In this document: one piece after another, positions 47,617 to 57,155 of the stretch | How the letters are laid out: every line of letters starts with the position of its first letter | Position numbering within the stretch: position 1 is the first letter of the stretch | Assembly (NCBI RefSeq): GCF_004683865.2 | Contig: NZ_CP038439.1 | Coordinates: 1-64,000, forward strand | Direction of reading: 5' to 3' | DNA: 64,000 nucleotides | DNA from: Paracoccus liaowanqingii | GTDB lineage: Bacteria > Pseudomonadota > Alphaproteobacteria > Rhodobacterales > Rhodobacteraceae | Made by a program: the position numbers and the translations under genes | Notes under the pieces: generated by a model | What the model saw: only the letters and a program-made list of their open reading frames with translations | What the model was told of the DNA's origin: nothing | Database searches by the model: none

Positions 47617-48069
47617 ATGAGCGAATATGACACCCTTGCGGCCCGCATCCGGGCCCTCTGTGCGGGCGAGACCGACGAGGTCGCGCTGATGGCCACCGTG
47701 GCCTGCGAATTGCATCATTCCGACGAGCGGTTCGACTGGACCGGCTTCTACCGGGTCGTGGCGCCCGAGCTGTTGAAGATCGGGCCCTATCAGGGCGGGC
47801 ATGGCTGCCTGGTGATCCCCTTCGCGCGCGGCGTCTGCGGGGCGGCGGCGCGGACGCGCGCGGTGCAGATCGTGGCCGATGTCGAGGCGTTTCCCGGCCA
47901 TATCGCCTGTTCCAGCAGCACCCGGTCCGAGATCGTGCTGCCCGTCATCGGCGCGGGGGATCGGCTGATCGGGGTGCTGGACATCGACAGCGACAGGCCC
48001 GATGCCTTCGATCAGGCGGATGCGCAGGCCCTGGCGGCCATTCTGGAGGAGGTGTTCCATGGGATCTGA
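47617..48069 (+). CDS. msrC: Free methionine-R-sulfoxide reductase (GAF type)
   Basis: This 150-residue GAF-fold enzyme reduces free Met-R-sulfoxide. The conserved cysteines of fRMsr are visible in GHGCLVIPFARGVCGAAA and GHIACSSSTRSEIVLPV, with WTGFYR near residue 43. ATG 47617 has AGGAGGGATG just upstream, a strong RBS. It starts a plus-strand run with GFA, LysE and RluA genes whose starts overlap or nearly touch. Confidence 0.9.
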   Translation: MSEYDTLAARIRALCAGETDEVALMATVACELHHSDERFDWTGFYRVVAPELLKIGPYQGGHGCLVIPFARGVCGAAARTRAVQIVADVEAFPGHIACSSSTRSEIVLPVIGAGDRLIGVLDIDSDRPDAFDQADAQALAAILEEVFHGI

Positions 48070-48463
48070 CCTGACGGGATCCGACCTGAAGGGCCGCTGC
48101 CTGTGCGGCGCGGTCACCTTTCGCGGGCAGCGGGGCGGCGATGCCCTGCGCGCCTGCCATTGCGGCCAGTGCCGCCGCTGGTCGGGCCATGTCTGGGCCG
48201 CCATCGGGCTGACCGACCTGCGGATCGCGGGGCCGGTGCGCTGGCACGCCTCGTCCGACCGCGCCGAGCGGGGGTTCTGCAGCCAGTGCGGCAGCGCGCT
48301 GTTCTGGAAGGCCCGGGGCGGGACCGAGACCGACGTGGCGGCGGGCGCCCTGGACGCGCCCACCGGGCTGGAACTGGCGGGGCATATCTTCGCCGCCGAC
48401 AAGGGCGATTACTACCGGATCGCGGACGATCTGCCGACCTGGCCGCAGGAGGCGCCGGAATGA
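48059..48463 (+). CDS. GFA-family (CENP-V/GFA) zinc protein
   Basis: This 134-residue protein has the GFA zinc-binding cysteines: GRCLCGAVTF, CHCGQCRRW and FCSQCGSALFW. The family is named for glutathione-dependent formaldehyde-activating enzyme, though many members act on other thiol adducts or are uncharacterised. ATG 48059 overlaps msrC by 11 nt. A poorly conserved N-terminus (MGSDLTGSDL) precedes the zinc site. Confidence 0.88.
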   Translation: MGSDLTGSDLKGRCLCGAVTFRGQRGGDALRACHCGQCRRWSGHVWAAIGLTDLRIAGPVRWHASSDRAERGFCSQCGSALFWKARGGTETDVAAGALDAPTGLELAGHIFAADKGDYYRIADDLPTWPQEAPE

Positions 48464-49086
48464 TCTGGGACACTCTGGCCAACGTGCCCGCCGGGCAGAT
48501 GACGGCCTTCATCGCGGGCGGGCTGGTGCTGAACTTCGCGCCGGGGCAGGACGTGTTCTTCGCCAGCGCCTGCGGCATCCAGGGCGGGCCGCGCGCCGGG
48601 GCCTGGGCGGGTCTGGGCGTGGGCCTGGGCGTGCTGATGCACGTGACGCTGGCCACGGTGGGTCTGGGCGCGCTGGTCGCCGCCCATCCCGAGGCGCTGC
48701 GGGCGATCAAGTATGCGGGCGCGGCCTATCTGCTGTGGCTGGCATGGAAAAGCTGGCGGGCGGGGGATGTGGATCCGGCGGCCCGGGGCAGCGTGCGCGT
48801 CTGGAACATCATCCGGCGCGGGTTCCTGTCCAATGCGCTGAACCCCAAGCCGGTGCTGTTCATGCTGGCCTTCCTGCCGCAGTTCACCAACCCGGCCTGG
48901 GGGCCGATCTGGCAGCAGATTCTGGGGCTGGGGCTGATCTTCGCCTTCACCGGCACGCTGGTGACGATCGGCTACGGGGTCGTGGGCGGCGTCGCGGGTC
49001 AGGTGATCGGCAAGCGTCTGGGGCTGGTCAACAAGATCGCCGCCGTGATGTTCGCGGGGCTGGCGCTGCGCCTCGTCTGGAGATGA
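48460..49086 (+). CDS. LysE/RhtB-family amino-acid exporter
   Basis: This 208-residue permease has about six helices. It opens with MTAFIAGGLVLNFAPGQDVFF, the family's first-helix region with a PGxxxx motif. RRGFLSNALNPKPVLFMLAFLPQF is a LysE/RhtB signature. Members export basic or neutral amino acids and homoserine lactones; the substrate is unknown. ATG 48460 overlaps the GFA stop by 4 nt, and the stop overlaps rluA by 4 nt. Confidence 0.9.
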   Translation: MIWDTLANVPAGQMTAFIAGGLVLNFAPGQDVFFASACGIQGGPRAGAWAGLGVGLGVLMHVTLATVGLGALVAAHPEALRAIKYAGAAYLLWLAWKSWRAGDVDPAARGSVRVWNIIRRGFLSNALNPKPVLFMLAFLPQFTNPAWGPIWQQILGLGLIFAFTGTLVTIGYGVVGGVAGQVIGKRLGLVNKIAAVMFAGLALRLVWR

Positions 49087-49733
49087 CGGGCTTCGTCTAC
49101 GCGCCGCCCGCCGATGCGCCGGTGGTGATCCATGCCGACGATCAGGTGCTGATCGTCGACAAGCAGGCGGGGCTGTTGTCCGTGCCGGGACGGGGCGAGG
49201 ACCGGGCCGACTGCCTGATCGCGCGGCTGCGCGTCGGATTTCCGACCGTGCTGCTGGTGCATCGGCTGGATCTGGACACCTCGGGCGTGATGGTCTTCGC
49301 GCTGACCCCCCATGCGCAGCGGCATCTGTCCAAGCAGTTCGAGGAGCGGCGCACCAGGAAGGTCTATGTCGCGCGGCTGGCGGGGCGGCTGCAGCCCGAC
49401 ACGGGGCGGGTCGATCTGCCGCTGATCGTCGACTGGCCCAACCGCCCGCGCCAAAAGGTCGACCATGTCGAGGGCCGGGCGGCGCAGACGGACTGGCGGG
49501 TGGTTCGCGCCTCGGAGGACGAGACGCGGGTGCGGCTGATGCCGGTCACCGGGCGCAGCCATCAGCTGCGGGTCCACATGGCCGAGACGGGCCATCCGAT
49601 CCTGGGCGATCCGCTTTATGCGACGGGGGCGGCGGCGGATCATCCGCGCCTGATGCTGCATGCCGAGAGCCTGCGGTTCCGGCATCCCGACAGCGAGGTG
49701 CAGATCGGGTTCTCGGCGCCGGTGCCGTTCTAG
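49083..49733 (+). CDS. RluA-family pseudouridine synthase
   Basis: This 216-residue enzyme isomerises uridine in rRNA or tRNA. The catalytic Asp lies in HRLDLDTSG, and DDQVLIVDKQAGLLSVPG and TGRSHQLRVHM are family motifs. It lacks the N-terminal S4 domain, like RluA. The RluA and RluC/D subgroups cannot be separated here. ATG 49083 overlaps the LysE stop by 4 nt. It is convergent with the TVP38-family gene, 9 bp apart. Confidence 0.9.
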   Translation: MTGFVYAPPADAPVVIHADDQVLIVDKQAGLLSVPGRGEDRADCLIARLRVGFPTVLLVHRLDLDTSGVMVFALTPHAQRHLSKQFEERRTRKVYVARLAGRLQPDTGRVDLPLIVDWPNRPRQKVDHVEGRAAQTDWRVVRASEDETRVRLMPVTGRSHQLRVHMAETGHPILGDPLYATGAAADHPRLMLHAESLRFRHPDSEVQIGFSAPVPF

Positions 49734-49742
49734 GACAGCAAC

Positions 49743-50447
49743 TTAGGCGGTCGGCTCGGCCGGCCTGCGGCGCAGGCGGCGCGACAGCCAGCGGGCGATC
49801 CAGGGAAACAGCGTCAGCGCCACGATCACCGCGATGATGCGCGGCCCCACGATGTCCGAGACCTGATCCAGCTCGGCCAGCTGGGTGCCCGCGGCGCTGA
49901 GGATCGCCTTGTTGGGCAGGACGCCCGCCGCCGTGACCGGAATGAAGACCCGGGCGGCCAGCGCGCTGACCCCGGCCGCCAGGTTCAGCACGAAGAAGGG
50001 GATCGCGGGCGTCAGCCGCAGGCTGAGCAGCGCCAGCGCGCCATCCGCCTCGACCCGGCGGTCCAGCTGGTCCAGGCGCGCGCCCAGCAGGCGGCGCACC
50101 TGACCGGTCAGCAGGTGCCGCGCCGCGAGGAAGGTCAGCATCGCCGCCATCATCGTGCCCAGCATCGACAGGACCAGCCCCAGCCAGAAGCCGAAGAAGG
50201 CACCGCCCGCCAGGGTCATCAGCACCACGACCGGGAAGGGCAGCGCCCCCAGCACGGCAAAGCCGCCCAGATAGGCCAGCACCGCCAGCTCGTGATTGCG
50301 GTCGCGCCAGCCCTGACCGTGTTCCAGCATCCGGTGCAGCCGTGTCAGGTCGGATTGCAGGGCGGGCAGAGATGGCCACAGCCACAGGGCGGCGGCCAAG
50401 GCCGCCACCCCTGCTGCGGCCCCCAGGGCGATCCGCAGCGGCGTCAT
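49743..50447 (-). CDS. TVP38/TMEM64 (VTT/DedA-like) membrane protein
   Basis: This 234-residue protein has about five hydrophobic segments with the VTT-domain signature GGAFFGFWLGLVLSMLGTMM and ALLSLRLTPAIPFFVLNLAA. The DedA/VTT superfamily includes lipid scramblase-type flippases; a direct role is inferred by family only. It starts 6 bp after the MBL hydrolase on the same strand and is probably cotranscribed. It ends 9 bp from the RluA stop. Confidence 0.86.
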   Translation of the reverse strand: MTPLRIALGAAAGVAALAAALWLWPSLPALQSDLTRLHRMLEHGQGWRDRNHELAVLAYLGGFAVLGALPFPVVVLMTLAGGAFFGFWLGLVLSMLGTMMAAMLTFLAARHLLTGQVRRLLGARLDQLDRRVEADGALALLSLRLTPAIPFFVLNLAAGVSALAARVFIPVTAAGVLPNKAILSAAGTQLAELDQVSDIVGPRIIAVIVALTLFPWIARWLSRRLRRRPAEPTA

Positions 50448-50453
50448 GCCGGA

Positions 50454-51248
50454 TCAGGCCGCGCCGTCGGGATACCAGTCGGCCACGACCACCTGCGCGC
50501 CCGATCCGCCCTCCTCCACCAGCCGGGCGAAGGCGGCCATGTCGCTGTCGCGGAAATGGTAGGGATAGACCACCTCGGGCGCGAAGGCGGTCACGGCCTC
50601 GGCCGCCTGCTCGACCGTCATCGTATAGGGCAGGTTCATGGGCAGGAAGGCCACATGGATGTCGGTCAGGGCGCGCAGTTCGGGCGTGTCCTCGGTATCG
50701 CCCGCGATCAGGACGCGCTGGCCGCCGATGGTCAGGACATAGCCGTTGTCGCGGCCCTGCGGGTGGTACTGCGCCCGTTCGGGGGTGATGTTGTAGGCGG
50801 GGATCGCCTCGATGGTCAGGCCGAGCGCCTCGCCGGTGTCGCCATTGGCCATGGCGGTGACGCGGGCGGCCATCGCCTCGGGCAGCATGTCGGCGACGGC
50901 ACCGTTGGCGATGATCGGCACCTCGGGCAGGGCGTCCAGCGTGGGCTGGTCGTAATGGTCGCCATGCTCGTGGGTGATCAGGATCAGGTCGGGCGCGGGC
51001 AGGTCGGCATAGGCCTCGGCCCCGCCGACCGGATCGACATAGACGACCCCGGCGGGCGTCTCCAGGACCATCGAGGCGTGGTCGACCGGATGGATCACGA
51101 TCTCGCCGCCGTCCACGGGATGGCGGAAGGGCCCGGGCTGCGGGCTGGCGTCCTGCGCGCGGGCGGGGCCTGCGGCGATCATCGGGATGACGGCACTGCC
51201 CATCAGGGCGGCGGCCAGTTGCAGTCCGGAACGGCGGGTCAGGCGCAT
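50454..51248 (-). CDS. Exported metallo-beta-lactamase-fold hydrolase
   Basis: This 264-residue protein begins MRLTRRSGLQLAAALMG with an R-R pair and a hydrophobic stretch ending PARAQ, suggesting a Tat or Sec signal peptide. The metal motif THEHGDHYDQP and later AGDTEDTPEL fit the MBL_3/UlaG-like fold. The C-terminal YPYHFRDSD is unusual-looking but common in this branch. The substrate is unknown. It forms a likely two-gene unit with the TVP38-family gene. Confidence 0.85.
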   Translation of the reverse strand: MRLTRRSGLQLAAALMGSAVIPMIAAGPARAQDASPQPGPFRHPVDGGEIVIHPVDHASMVLETPAGVVYVDPVGGAEAYADLPAPDLILITHEHGDHYDQPTLDALPEVPIIANGAVADMLPEAMAARVTAMANGDTGEALGLTIEAIPAYNITPERAQYHPQGRDNGYVLTIGGQRVLIAGDTEDTPELRALTDIHVAFLPMNLPYTMTVEQAAEAVTAFAPEVVYPYHFRDSDMAAFARLVEEGGSGAQVVVADWYPDGAA

Positions 51249-51409
51249 GATGTCTCATCCTGTGGCAGGGCTGGGGTCAGGGGCCGAACACCGGCTGCCG
51301 CCCCCGGGTTCCCGGCTTGCGAGGCGCTGTCGCCTGACCTACACATTCCGGCGAGACAGGGCAGGCGGGACCGGGCGGCAGGGTCCGGCAGCAGACAAAG
51401 GGGCGCGAG

Positions 51410-52471
51410 ATGACGCATCTGTGGGTCAGGGCGGAAAGCCGCCCGAACGAGGATCGTACCGGCATCACCCCGGACGGCGTGGCGCGGCTGATCGCGGACG
51501 GCATGACGGTCACGGTCGAGGACAGCCCCCACCGCATCATCCCGACCGACGCCTATGCCCGGGCAGGCGCCGCAATCGCGCCCGAGGGCAGCTGGCCCGA
51601 AGCGCCCGCCGGTGCCATCGTCTTCGGCCTGAAGGAACTGCCCGAGGACGGCACGCCGCTGCGCCACCGCCACATCATGTTCGGCCATTCCTACAAGGAC
51701 CAGCCGGCGGGCCGTGTCCTGCTGGACCGGTTCCGGGCTGGGGGCGGGATGCTGTGGGATCTGGAATACCTGACCGACGAGGACGGGCGGCGGCTGGCGG
51801 CCTTCGGCTATTGGGCGGGCTATGCGGGGGCGGCGGTCTCGCTGCTGGCTTGGACCGCGCAGCAGGGCTGTGGCATCTGCGGGCCGGTCGCGGCCTGGCC
51901 CGACCAGGACGCCCTGCTGGCCGACCTGCGCGCGCGCATGGACGCCACCGGCCGCCCGCGCCCGCGGGCCATCGTGATCGGCGCCAAGGGCCGCGTGGGC
52001 CGGGGGGCCGCCGACCTGATGGCCGCGACCGGCGTGCCGGTGACGGCCTGGGACATGGCCGAGACGGCGCATGGCGGCCCCTTCCCCGAGGTGCTGATGC
52101 ACGAGATCTTCGTCAACGCAATCCTGGCCCGGCCCGGCGCGCCGGTCTTCGTCCCCGCCAGCGCGGTGGCGCCGGGCCGCGCGTTGACGGTGATCGGCGA
52201 CGTGGCCTGCGATCCGGACAGCGATTTCTCTCCCATCAAGGTCTATGACCGTGCGACCAGTTGGCACGCCCCGGTGCTGCGCGTGGCCGAGGCGCCGCCG
52301 CTGGACGTGATGGCGATCGACAACCTGCCCTCGCTGCTGCCGCGCGAAAGCTCGGTGGATTATGCCGGGCAATTGCTGCCTGTGCTGCGTGCGCTGGCCG
52401 ATCCGCAGGCCGGGCCCTGGGGTCGCGCGGCGGCGCTTTATCGCGATCATGCCGGGCGCGCGGCGGTCTGA
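51410..52471 (+). CDS. Saccharopine dehydrogenase (AlaDH/PNT type)
   Basis: This 353-residue dehydrogenase resembles the lysine-forming, NAD-dependent saccharopine dehydrogenase (Lys1-like). It has the N-terminal TRVE/RPNEDRTGITP substrate region, HIMFGHSYKDQPAG and the Rossmann GxGxxG-like VIGAKGRVGRGA. The C-terminal CDPDSDFSPIKVYD and NLPSLLPRESS also match. It could act in lysine degradation or interconversion. A partner reductase is not in the window. ATG 51410 is supported by GGGGCGAG upstream. Confidence 0.85.
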   Translation: MTHLWVRAESRPNEDRTGITPDGVARLIADGMTVTVEDSPHRIIPTDAYARAGAAIAPEGSWPEAPAGAIVFGLKELPEDGTPLRHRHIMFGHSYKDQPAGRVLLDRFRAGGGMLWDLEYLTDEDGRRLAAFGYWAGYAGAAVSLLAWTAQQGCGICGPVAAWPDQDALLADLRARMDATGRPRPRAIVIGAKGRVGRGAADLMAATGVPVTAWDMAETAHGGPFPEVLMHEIFVNAILARPGAPVFVPASAVAPGRALTVIGDVACDPDSDFSPIKVYDRATSWHAPVLRVAEAPPLDVMAIDNLPSLLPRESSVDYAGQLLPVLRALADPQAGPWGRAAALYRDHAGRAAV

Positions 52472-52559
52472 ACCCTGACAGGATCGTGACCCCCCGGCCC
52501 GGAACATGCCGAAAGGCGGGGCATTTGGTCGGTTCAAACGATCTTTCGGAGGATACCAC

Positions 52560-53765
52560 ATGATGCGCCGCACCCGCCGCACGACGACAAGCCTGACTGC
52601 CCTTGCCGCCACCGGATTTCTGGCCGGCGCCGCCTGTGCTCAGGACATCAACACCACCGAACCGAACGGGGCCGCCTATGACCAGACCCCGGCCTTCGAG
52701 GGCCAGACCCGCGCCCCGGCGCTGGAGGGCGACGTGGCCCTGCAGCAGACCGTGCTGGCCGAGGGGCTGGAGCATCCTTGGGGTCTGACCGAACTGCCCG
52801 ACGGCAACTGGCTGGTGACCGAGCGTCCGGGCCGCATGCGCATGGTCGCGCCCGACGGCACCCTGTCCGAGCCGATCTCGGGCCTGCCCGAGGTCGACGC
52901 CCGTGACCAGGGCGGTCTGCATGACGTGTCCGTCGCCGAGGACTTCGCCGACACCCGCCGCGTCTGGTGGACCTATGCCGAGCCGCGCGGCGATGGCGAG
53001 AACGCGACCGCCGTCGCGACCGGCATCCTGTCCGAGGACGGCAGCGCGCTGGAGGATGTGCGGCGCATCTGGCAGCAGCAGCCGGCATGGGCCTCGACCA
53101 AGCATTTCGGCGCCCGCATTGTGCATGACGGCGAGGGGAACATTTTCGTCGGCCTGGGCGAGCGGTCCGACCCCGAGCCGCGCGTCTATGCGCAGGATCC
53201 GCAATCGACCTTGGGCAAGATCGTCCGCATCGACGCCGAGGATGGCAGCCCCGCCGGCGCCGGCATCGAGGGCGCCCTGCCCGAGATCTGGTCGATGGGC
53301 CACCGCAACATCCAGGGCGCGGCCATGGGTCCCGACGGGCAGCTGTGGATGAACGAGCACGGTCCGCAGGGCGGTGACGAGCTGAACGCCATCGAGGCGG
53401 GCCTGAACTACGGCTGGCCCGAAGTGACCTATGGCGTCGACTACAGCGGCGCCGAGATGGGCGTGACCGAGATGGAGGGGACCGAGCAGCCGGTCTATTA
53501 CTGGGATCCCTCGCCCGCGATCAGCGGCATGGCCTTCTACGAGGGCGACATGTTCGCCGACTGGCAGGGCGACGCCCTAATCGGCGGGCTGCGCTCGGGT
53601 GACATCATCCGCCTGAACATCGAGGATGGCATGGTCACCGGCGAGGCCCGCCACGCGACCGGCATCGGCCGCGTCCGCGAGGTCGAGGTGGCCAGCGACG
53701 GCGCGCTGATGGTCATCACCGACGAGGAGAGCGGCCAGTTGATCCGCATCACCCCCGAGGGCTGA
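52560..53765 (+). CDS. PQQ-dependent aldose sugar dehydrogenase-like protein (YliI type)
   Basis: This 401-residue protein has a signal peptide ending GAACAQ and a beta-propeller domain of the soluble sugar dehydrogenase family. Recognisable parts include LEHPWGLTELPDGNWLVTERPG, KHFGARIVHDGEGNIFVGLG and MGHRNIQGAAMGPDGQLWMNEHGPQGGDELN. It is expected in the periplasm, oxidising aldose sugars with PQQ, but the cofactor genes are not seen here. Tandem ATGs at 52560 and 52563 are possible. An intrinsic terminator follows. Confidence 0.9.
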   Translation: MMRRTRRTTTSLTALAATGFLAGAACAQDINTTEPNGAAYDQTPAFEGQTRAPALEGDVALQQTVLAEGLEHPWGLTELPDGNWLVTERPGRMRMVAPDGTLSEPISGLPEVDARDQGGLHDVSVAEDFADTRRVWWTYAEPRGDGENATAVATGILSEDGSALEDVRRIWQQQPAWASTKHFGARIVHDGEGNIFVGLGERSDPEPRVYAQDPQSTLGKIVRIDAEDGSPAGAGIEGALPEIWSMGHRNIQGAAMGPDGQLWMNEHGPQGGDELNAIEAGLNYGWPEVTYGVDYSGAEMGVTEMEGTEQPVYYWDPSPAISGMAFYEGDMFADWQGDALIGGLRSGDIIRLNIEDGMVTGEARHATGIGRVREVEVASDGALMVITDEESGQLIRITPEG

Positions 53766-53789
53766 TCGCATCATCACCGGCACGGACGA

Positions 53790-53815
53790 GGGCGGCCCGC
53801 TTGGGTCGCCCTTTT
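53790..53815 (+). terminator. Intrinsic terminator after the sugar dehydrogenase gene
   Basis: GGGCGGCCC pairs with GGGTCGCCC around a GCTT loop (one G-T pair) and is followed by TTTT. It begins 24 bp after the stop, before convergent mutL. Confidence 0.8.
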
Positions 53816-53829
53816 CCGTTGCCGAGACC

Positions 53830-55674
53830 TCAACGCCCGAACAGCCGCTCGATGTCCGAGAGGGGCAGCTTGACCCAGGTCGGGCGGCCATGGTTGCACT
53901 GGCCCGAGCGCGGGGTGCGTTCCATCTCGCGCAGCAGGGCATTCATTTCATCCGCGGTCATCCGGCGGCCCGAGCGGACCGAACCGTGGCAGGCCATCGA
54001 CGACAGCACCGCATCGATGCGCGCCTGCAGCCGGTCGGAGGTGCCCTGATCGGCCAGATCGTCCAGGATGTCGCGGATCAGCGCCCGGCCGTCCAGCCGC
54101 GCCAGCATCGCGGGCACCTCGCGCAGCGCGACGGCGCCGGGGCCGAAGGGCTCGATCACCAGCCCTAGGGCAGCCAGATCGGCGGCGATGGCCAGCAGCC
54201 GGTCGGCCTCGGTCGGGGACAGCTCCACGATCTCGGGGATCAGCAGGGCTTGGGCGGGAATGCCGCTGTCCTGGGCCTGTGCCTTCAGGCGTTCATAGAC
54301 CAGACGCTCATGCGCGGCATGCTGGTCCACGATCACCATGCCGTCGGCGGTCTGGGCGATGATGTAGTTCTCGTGGATCTGCGCGCGGGCGGCGCCCAGG
54401 GGCACGTCCGGGCTGGGGGGCGTGTCGTCGAGGACCGGCTCGAACCGGGCCGAGGGTGTCTCGGCAAAGCCCGGCGCGGGCATCTGCAGGTCCAGCGCGG
54501 CCCGGATCGCCGCCCCCGAGGGGCGTTCGCTGTGCCAGGCGGGGACCGGCCTGTGCGTTTGGGGTGCCCCCGTTCGAGCGCCGAGAGGCTCGGGCTGCAG
54601 CGCAGCCAGCGTCGCGGTGCCGCCGGTGGACGCGGCGCGGTGCCCCGCCCCGGCCATCGCATGGCGCAGCGCGCCGACCAGCAGCCCGCGCGCCACCTGC
54701 GGGTCGCGGAACCGCACCTCGGCCTTGGCGGGGTGGACGTTGACGTCGACCAGCTGCGGGTCGCAATCCAGATAGAGGACCGCCGCCGGATGCCGTCCCG
54801 GCGCCAGCACGTCCATGTAGCCCGCCCGCAGCGCCCCGGTCAGCATCTTGTCGCGGACCGGGCGGCCGTTGACATAGAGGTGCTGCGCCACCGCCGCGCC
54901 GCGCGAATATGTGGGCAGCGCTGCAAAGCCGGTCAGCGCGATCCCGTCGCGTTCGGCATCCATCGGCAGGGCGTTGTCGATGAAGTCCACGCCCATCAGC
55001 CGGGTCACGCGGGTGGTCAGGGCGCCGAACAGCTCTCCCTGCTCGGCATCGGCGCGGAAGATCTCGCGCCCGTCGGCACTCAGCGAGAAGCCGACATAGG
55101 GCTCGACCATCGCCAGGCGGCGGACGACCTCGGCCACGGCCTGCGTCTCGGCCCGTTCGGTGCGCAGGAACTTGAGCCGGGCGGGGGTGGCGAAGAACAG
55201 GTCGCGCAGCTCGACCACGGTGCCGGGATTGGCCGCCGCCGGGCGGGGCGGCGTCAGGCGGCCCCCCGTGACGGCGATGACCGCGCCCTCCGCCCCGGCC
55301 GCGCGCGAGGTGATGGTCAGCCGCCCCACCGCGCCGAGCGAGGGCAGCGCCTCGCCCCTAAACCCGAAGCTGGTAATGGCCAGAAGGTCCGAGCCGTCGA
55401 TCTTGCTGGTCGCATGGCGCGACAGGGCGAGGGGCAGATCCTCGGGCACCATGCCGCAGCCGTCGTCAGTGACCCGGATCAGCCGCTTGCCGCCCTCTTC
55501 GATGGCGATCTGGATGCGGGTGGCGCCGGCATCGAGCGCGTTTTCCACCAGCTCCTTGACTGCCGAGGCCGGACGTTCGACCACCTCGCCCGCCGCGATG
55601 CGGTTGGCGGTGGTCTGATCCAGCTGGCGGATCACGGGACGGCCTGCGCGCATCTGGGGGAGGGGGTGGGTCAT
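53830..55674 (-). CDS. mutL: DNA mismatch repair protein MutL
   Basis: MutL links mismatch recognition by MutS to strand incision. The 614-residue protein has the GHKL ATPase motifs ([49 protein letters not shown]). A Pro/Ala linker follows. The C-terminal endonuclease motif [12 protein letters not shown] fits DQHA(X)2E(X)4E, and ACHGSVRSG and CNHGRPT follow. It is therefore predicted to be a nicking MutL. ATG 55674 is preferred; the long upstream frame belongs to other genes' shadows. Confidence 0.95.
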   Translation of the reverse strand: MTHPLPQMRAGRPVIRQLDQTTANRIAAGEVVERPASAVKELVENALDAGATRIQIAIEEGGKRLIRVTDDGCGMVPEDLPLALSRHATSKIDGSDLLAITSFGFRGEALPSLGAVGRLTITSRAAGAEGAVIAVTGGRLTPPRPAAANPGTVVELRDLFFATPARLKFLRTERAETQAVAEVVRRLAMVEPYVGFSLSADGREIFRADAEQGELFGALTTRVTRLMGVDFIDNALPMDAERDGIALTGFAALPTYSRGAAVAQHLYVNGRPVRDKMLTGALRAGYMDVLAPGRHPAAVLYLDCDPQLVDVNVHPAKAEVRFRDPQVARGLLVGALRHAMAGAGHRAASTGGTATLAALQPEPLGARTGAPQTHRPVPAWHSERPSGAAIRAALDLQMPAPGFAETPSARFEPVLDDTPPSPDVPLGAARAQIHENYIIAQTADGMVIVDQHAAHERLVYERLKAQAQDSGIPAQALLIPEIVELSPTEADRLLAIAADLAALGLVIEPFGPGAVALREVPAMLARLDGRALIRDILDDLADQGTSDRLQARIDAVLSSMACHGSVRSGRRMTADEMNALLREMERTPRSGQCNHGRPTWVKLPLSDIERLFGR

Positions 55675-55762
55675 GCCCCCAGATCTAGCAGCAGATCCCG
55701 CCGGCGACCAGAGATTCGGGGCGGGATGCCGTCCGGTCGCGGGGTCCGGCGGAGGGGTGGTC

Positions 55763-55822
55763 GGGGGGCGCTGCCCCCCGTCCTGCGGACTCCCCCCGGG
55801 ATATTTGCGGCCAAGATGAAGG
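55763..55822 (+). repeat. Dispersed 60-bp repeat, full copy G
   Basis: The first 44 bases match copies D and F exactly, followed by GCGGCCAAGATGAAGG. It lies between the M16 peptidase pair and mutL, downstream of the former on the minus strand. Confidence 0.9.
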
Positions 55823-55838
55823 GGCGCGGGGCCGTGGC

Positions 55839-57155
55839 TCAGTTCGTGGCGGCGTCGTCCGCGATCCCCTCGGGGCGGCCCACCAGCACGAAGCGCAGGG
55901 CCTCGGGGTCCAGGAGGCGCCCGGCGACGCGGGCCACGTCCTCGGCCGTCACCGCCTCGACCCTGTCGTTGCGGGTGTCGATGTAGTCGATCGGAAAGCC
56001 GATCAGCTGCATCCCCGCCAGGATGGAGGCGATGCGCCCGTTGCCGTCGAAGCGCAGCGGGTATTCGCCGGTCAGGTAGGTCTTGGCGTCGGTCAGCTCG
56101 CGCTCGGTCACGCCCTCGGACATGCGGGCCCATTCGGCACGGATCAGGTCGACGGCCTCGGCGGTGGTGGCGTTCGAGCCCGACATGCCGCCCTGCCAGG
56201 TCTGGCCGTAGAGCCCGGTGGCCAGGGCGGTGCCCACCCCATAGGTCAGGCCGCGCTTTTCGCGGATCTCGGCCATCAGGCGCGAGCTGAAGCCGCCGCC
56301 GCCCAGGATGTGGTCGGCGACATAGGCCGCGAAGTAATCGGGATCGTCGATGGCGATGCCCGGCCCGGCGAAGGACACCACGGTCTGCGGGCTGTCCCAA
56401 TCGATGACGGTCGTCCCGCCGGTCAGCTGCAGCTCGGCCTGGTCGGGCAGGGGCGCGGTGGCGTCCTGGGGCAGACCGCCCAGGATGCGGTCCAGAAGCA
56501 GGCCCAGATCCTCGGCCGAGATGTCGCCCGCCGCCCCCACGACCACCCGGTCGCGGGCCAGCACGCGGTTCTTGGCCGCGACCAGATCCTGGCGGTTCAG
56601 CCCGGCCACGCTGTCGGCGGTGCCGTTGATCGAGGTGGCATAGGGGTGGTCGCTCCAGGCCTGGCGGGCCATCTCCTTGGCGGCGATGCTGCCGGGGTCG
56701 GTGGCCTCGGACCGGATCACCGCCTGGACCTGGGCGCGGACGCGGTTCAGCGCATCCTCGTCGAAGCGGGGCTGCGCCAAGGCCTGCGCCAGAAGGTCGC
56801 CGGCCTCGTCGCGGGTCTCGGTCAGCGCGCGGAAGCCCACCGAGACGGTGTCGTCGCCGGCACGGAAGGACAGCTGCGCGCCCAGATCCTCGACGGCCTG
56901 GGCGAATTGCGTGGTGTCGCGGCGGCCCGCCCCCTCTTCCAGCAGCGAGGTCATCAGGTTGACCGCGCCGCGCTTGTCGGGGGCGTCCATGCTGGCGCCG
57001 CCGCGGAACTGGATGTCCAGCGCGACGAAGGGGATGCTGTCGTCCTCGACCAGCCAGGCGCGGATGCCGCCCGGAGAGGTGACGTCCTGGATCTCGATCG
57101 CCTGCGCCGGAAGGGCCAGCAGGGCAAGGACGGTGGCGATGGCGGCACGGATCAT
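55839..57155 (-). CDS. M16-family peptidase-like subunit lacking the zinc motif
   Basis: This 438-residue protein has a signal peptide and the M16 fold, but the HxxEH zinc motif is missing (the equivalent region reads [16 protein letters not shown]). It keeps the R/Y-type substrate motif [25 protein letters not shown]. In M16B peptidases one subunit carries the zinc site and the other the R/Y pair. Its start overlaps the catalytic partner's stop by 4 nt, so the two are likely a heterodimer in the periplasm. Confidence 0.9.
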   Translation of the reverse strand: MIRAAIATVLALLALPAQAIEIQDVTSPGGIRAWLVEDDSIPFVALDIQFRGGASMDAPDKRGAVNLMTSLLEEGAGRRDTTQFAQAVEDLGAQLSFRAGDDTVSVGFRALTETRDEAGDLLAQALAQPRFDEDALNRVRAQVQAVIRSEATDPGSIAAKEMARQAWSDHPYATSINGTADSVAGLNRQDLVAAKNRVLARDRVVVGAAGDISAEDLGLLLDRILGGLPQDATAPLPDQAELQLTGGTTVIDWDSPQTVVSFAGPGIAIDDPDYFAAYVADHILGGGGFSSRLMAEIREKRGLTYGVGTALATGLYGQTWQGGMSGSNATTAEAVDLIRAEWARMSEGVTERELTDAKTYLTGEYPLRFDGNGRIASILAGMQLIGFPIDYIDTRNDRVEAVTAEDVARVAGRLLDPEALRFVLVGRPEGIADDAATN

